From: Nitrospirota bacterium
GTDB lineage: Bacteria; Nitrospirota; Thermodesulfovibrionia; Thermodesulfovibrionales; SM23-35
DNA: 11,104 nucleotides
Assembly: GCA_029883145.1 (NCBI GenBank)
Contig: JAOUJR010000031.1
Location: forward strand, 1-11,104
Direction of reading: 5' to 3'
This document shows positions 9,293 through 11,104 of the stretch, piece by piece; position 1 is the first letter of the stretch; each line of letters starts with the position of its first letter. Both the position numbers and the translations under genes were made by a program. The notes beneath the pieces were generated by a model. That model searched no databases and had not been told where the DNA came from. It saw only the letters and a list, made by a program, of their open reading frames with translations.

Positions 9293-10762
9293 ATGAAAAA
9301 GAAGATATTTTTTGCTATTGTTATTCTCCTATTGGGTTTTCTCTTAGGTGGAATCTCATTTTACATTCTTGGCCAGATTACCGGGCAACAAAGGGGATAT
9401 CTGCCATACGCTACACCAAATGTACCCCGCCAGGTACTTGAAACAAGTAAGGCATTTTCCGAGATTGTCAGTGCTGTTACGCCTTCTGTCGTCAATATAT
9501 CAACAACAAAAGTCATAAGAAGACATACAGACCCCTTTTTAACTGATCCTTTCTTTGACTTATTCAGCCCATTTCATGATTTCAGGACACCAAAGAAATG
9601 GAAGGAACAGAGTCTTGGCTCTGGTGTAATCGTCTCTTCAGATGGATATATAATCACGAATAACCATGTAGTCGAAAAGGCAGACGAGATAAGGGTGACA
9701 CTTCTTGATAAAAGAACTTTTAAGGGAAAGATTATGGGTGCTGATCCTAAAACAGACATTGCAGTAGTGAAAATAGATGCGAGCAATCTTCCTACAATCC
9801 CCTGGGGCGACTCTGAAAAGTTGCAGGTTGGAGAGTTTGTTCTTGCAATAGGTAACCCTTATGGCCTGAGCCATACTGTCACAATGGGGATAATAAGCGC
9901 TGTCGGAAGAGCAAATGTCGGAATTGCAGACTATGAGGATTTTATCCAGACAGATGCAGCAATAAATCCCGGCAATTCAGGCGGGCCACTTGTGAACATT
10001 AAAGGAGAGCTTATCGGGATAAATGCAGCGATATTTTCCAGAACAGGGGGGTATCAGGGAATTGGATTTGCAGTTCCAAGCGATATGGTACGCCTTGTCA
10101 TGGACCAGCTTGTGCAGAAGGGAAAGGTTACCAGGGGATGGCTTGGTGTGAGCATACAGGAGCTCACGCCTGAAATCTCACAGAAGTTTGGTCTTAAAAA
10201 ATCAAAAGGTGCTCTTGTAAGTGATGTAGTCAAGAATAGTCCGGCTGAAAAGGCTGGTATGAACAGAGGTGACATAATCCTTGAATTTAACGGGAAAGAT
10301 GTGAAAGACGCGAGCAGCCTGAGAAACATGGTTGCCCAGAGTAAGATAGGAACAGAAATACCAGTCAAGATACTCAGGTCCGGAAAGGAATATACAGTTA
10401 AGGCAACTATTGCTGAATTGCCAAGAGAAACAGCAGAGGTTACACCTTCTGAGTCACCCGATGACTCAGAAGTAAAAGCACTTACAGGCCTTACTGTTAT
10501 GGGGCTCACAAAAGAAATAGCAAGACAGCTCGGTCTCACTAAAGATGAGAAAGGAGTTGTGGTAGTGAGAGTAGAACAAGGTAGTCCGGCAGATGATGCA
10601 GGGATAAAAAAAGGCGATATCATAAAAGAAATTGATAGAAAACGTGTAGATACCCTGGATGATTTTAATAAAATTACCTCAAATATAAAAAAGAATGAGA
10701 CTCTTCTTCTCTTTATTAACAGGGGGAACAAAAAATTTTATGTTCCGCTCAGGGCAACTTAA
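9293..10762 (+). CDS. DegP/HtrA/DegQ-type periplasmic serine protease with two PDZ domains
   Basis: This is a predicted envelope quality-control protease that degrades or holds misfolded periplasmic proteins. From the ATG at 9293 it has 489 residues. An N-terminal membrane anchor or uncleaved signal occupies about 2-27 (MKKKIFFAIVILLLGF onward). The trypsin-like domain has catalytic His125 (in TNNHVV), Asp155 (in KTDIAV) and Ser229 (in NPGNSGGP). Two PDZ domains follow at about 280-372 (GWLGVSIQELT) and about 398-487 (LTGLTVMGL), joined by a Ser/Glu-rich linker. The frame could extend back to a TTG at 9230, but that stretch contains the promoter and no ribosome site, and would put a polar tail before the anchor. 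The ATG also lacks a nearby ribosome site. It is divergent from the serine-synthesis run and has no visible sensor partner next to it. Confidence 0.93.
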   Translation: MKKKIFFAIVILLLGFLLGGISFYILGQITGQQRGYLPYATPNVPRQVLETSKAFSEIVSAVTPSVVNISTTKVIRRHTDPFLTDPFFDLFSPFHDFRTPKKWKEQSLGSGVIVSSDGYIITNNHVVEKADEIRVTLLDKRTFKGKIMGADPKTDIAVVKIDASNLPTIPWGDSEKLQVGEFVLAIGNPYGLSHTVTMGIISAVGRANVGIADYEDFIQTDAAINPGNSGGPLVNIKGELIGINAAIFSRTGGYQGIGFAVPSDMVRLVMDQLVQKGKVTRGWLGVSIQELTPEISQKFGLKKSKGALVSDVVKNSPAEKAGMNRGDIILEFNGKDVKDASSLRNMVAQSKIGTEIPVKILRSGKEYTVKATIAELPRETAEVTPSESPDDSEVKALTGLTVMGLTKEIARQLGLTKDEKGVVVVRVEQGSPADDAGIKKGDIIKEIDRKRVDTLDDFNKITSNIKKNETLLLFINRGNKKFYVPLRAT

Positions 10763-10831
10763 AAAGGCAACGAAGCAGTATTAATTTAAATTTTTTATTG
10801 TTCATTACTGATAATTTTTATTAAACAAAGA

Positions 10832-10840
10832 GGGAGGTGA
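10832..10840 (+). promoter_or_regulatory. Strong ribosome binding site for the last, partial gene
   Basis: The run GGAGGTGA within AGGGAGGTGA is a full match to the 16S rRNA 3' end and lies 6 bases before the ATG at 10847. It supports a real gene there although only its first 86 codons are in the window. Confidence 0.75.
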
Positions 10841-10846
10841 TACAGA

Positions 10847-11104
10847 ATGGTTATTATACGGCTTGCAATCTTCATCATTTTTACATTTTCTGGTTATATC
10901 TTAGGCACGAAGTATAACTACGAGATTTATGGCATCCTGCTGGGAGGATTTTTAGGTATTATTGCTGTAGCTATAGAGCCACTATTAAGGAAGGTCGCGC
11001 TCGGAACAATTATTGGAGGAATCTTAGGTATTTCATTAGGACTTTTATTCGCAAACCTTCTTATCATACCTTTTAACCCTATTTTAGGTGAGGAGAGCAC
11101 CAAT
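10847..11104 (+). CDS. Partial membrane protein, probably PIN/TRAM-domain (YacL-like) N-terminus
   Basis: The reading frame begins at an ATG with a strong ribosome site and stays open for exactly 86 codons to the window edge. The visible part is almost all membrane: about three to four hydrophobic segments, near 3-18, 28-44 and 54-77, rich in Gly and Leu, with a short charged turn (IEPLLRKVAL) between the second and third. The GGFLGIIAVAIEPLLRK and GTIIGGILGISLGLLFANLL pattern resembles the membrane anchor that precedes the PIN nuclease and TRAM RNA-binding domains of YacL-like proteins. Those diagnostic domains would lie beyond the window, so the name is tentative. It starts 84 bases after the protease gene on the same strand, with no clear terminator between them, and may be co-transcribed. 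Confidence 0.6.
   Translation, partial: MVIIRLAIFIIFTFSGYILGTKYNYEIYGILLGGFLGIIAVAIEPLLRKVALGTIIGGILGISLGLLFANLLIIPFNPILGEESTN

Noticed and set aside
10054..10731. 225-codon frame antisense to the protease gene
   Set aside because: It mirrors the codons of a well-supported HtrA gene; the Ser/Phe/Leu-rich composition is typical of an antisense shadow.
10763..10846. Possible terminator or promoter between the protease and the last gene
   Set aside because: The AT-rich stretch has no GC stem before a T run, and the best -35/-10 pair (TTGTTC with TTAAAC) is poor.

Overview
The window looks like ordinary chromosome of a Gram-negative bacterium. The signs are a FadL-type outer-membrane barrel, a lipobox lipoprotein, a membrane-anchored HtrA protease, a PilZ protein and strong AGGAGG-type ribosome binding sites, in moderately AT-rich DNA with AT-rich gaps. 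The set of genes (class V aminotransferase next to serA, then purA, a PilZ protein and comF) would suit a Nitrospirota (Thermodesulfovibrio-like) or deltaproteobacterial lineage. That placement is an impression from gene content and was not tested. No rRNA, tRNA, CRISPR array, insertion sequence or phage gene was seen.

Right to left on the minus strand, a tight biosynthetic run occupies 9083-3870: class V aminotransferase, serA, purA, a PilZ/zinc-ribbon protein, and a ComF-type phosphoribosyltransferase. Gaps are 9, 13, -1 and 9 bases, so this is very probably one transcript. The first two genes fit the first two steps of serine synthesis (3-phosphoglycerate to phosphohydroxypyruvate to phosphoserine), and purA makes adenylosuccinate for AMP. 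After comF comes a 319-base scar (3851-3533) holding both ends of a Type II (Eco57I-like) restriction-modification gene whose middle is gone. A small lipoprotein gene of unknown function (3425-2985) follows.

Further left on the minus strand are fadL (2589-1213) and, 86 bases on, an AMP-forming acyl-ACP/acyl-CoA synthetase of the Aas type that runs off the window edge. Together they look like a module that imports exogenous fatty acids through the outer membrane and activates them.

On the plus strand, divergent from the aminotransferase, lies a DegP/HtrA/DegQ-type periplasmic serine protease (9293-10762). A near-consensus promoter sits so close to its likely start that the leader is only about 8-10 bases. 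A strongly translated partial membrane protein follows (10847 to the edge), most like the N-terminus of a PIN/TRAM-domain (YacL-like) protein.

No whole undescribed system is visible. The points most worth a second look are the collapsed restriction-modification gene, the PilZ protein with a TrxC-like zinc ribbon coupled to purA, the aminotransferase as a candidate SerC substitute, and the fadL/acyl-synthetase pair.
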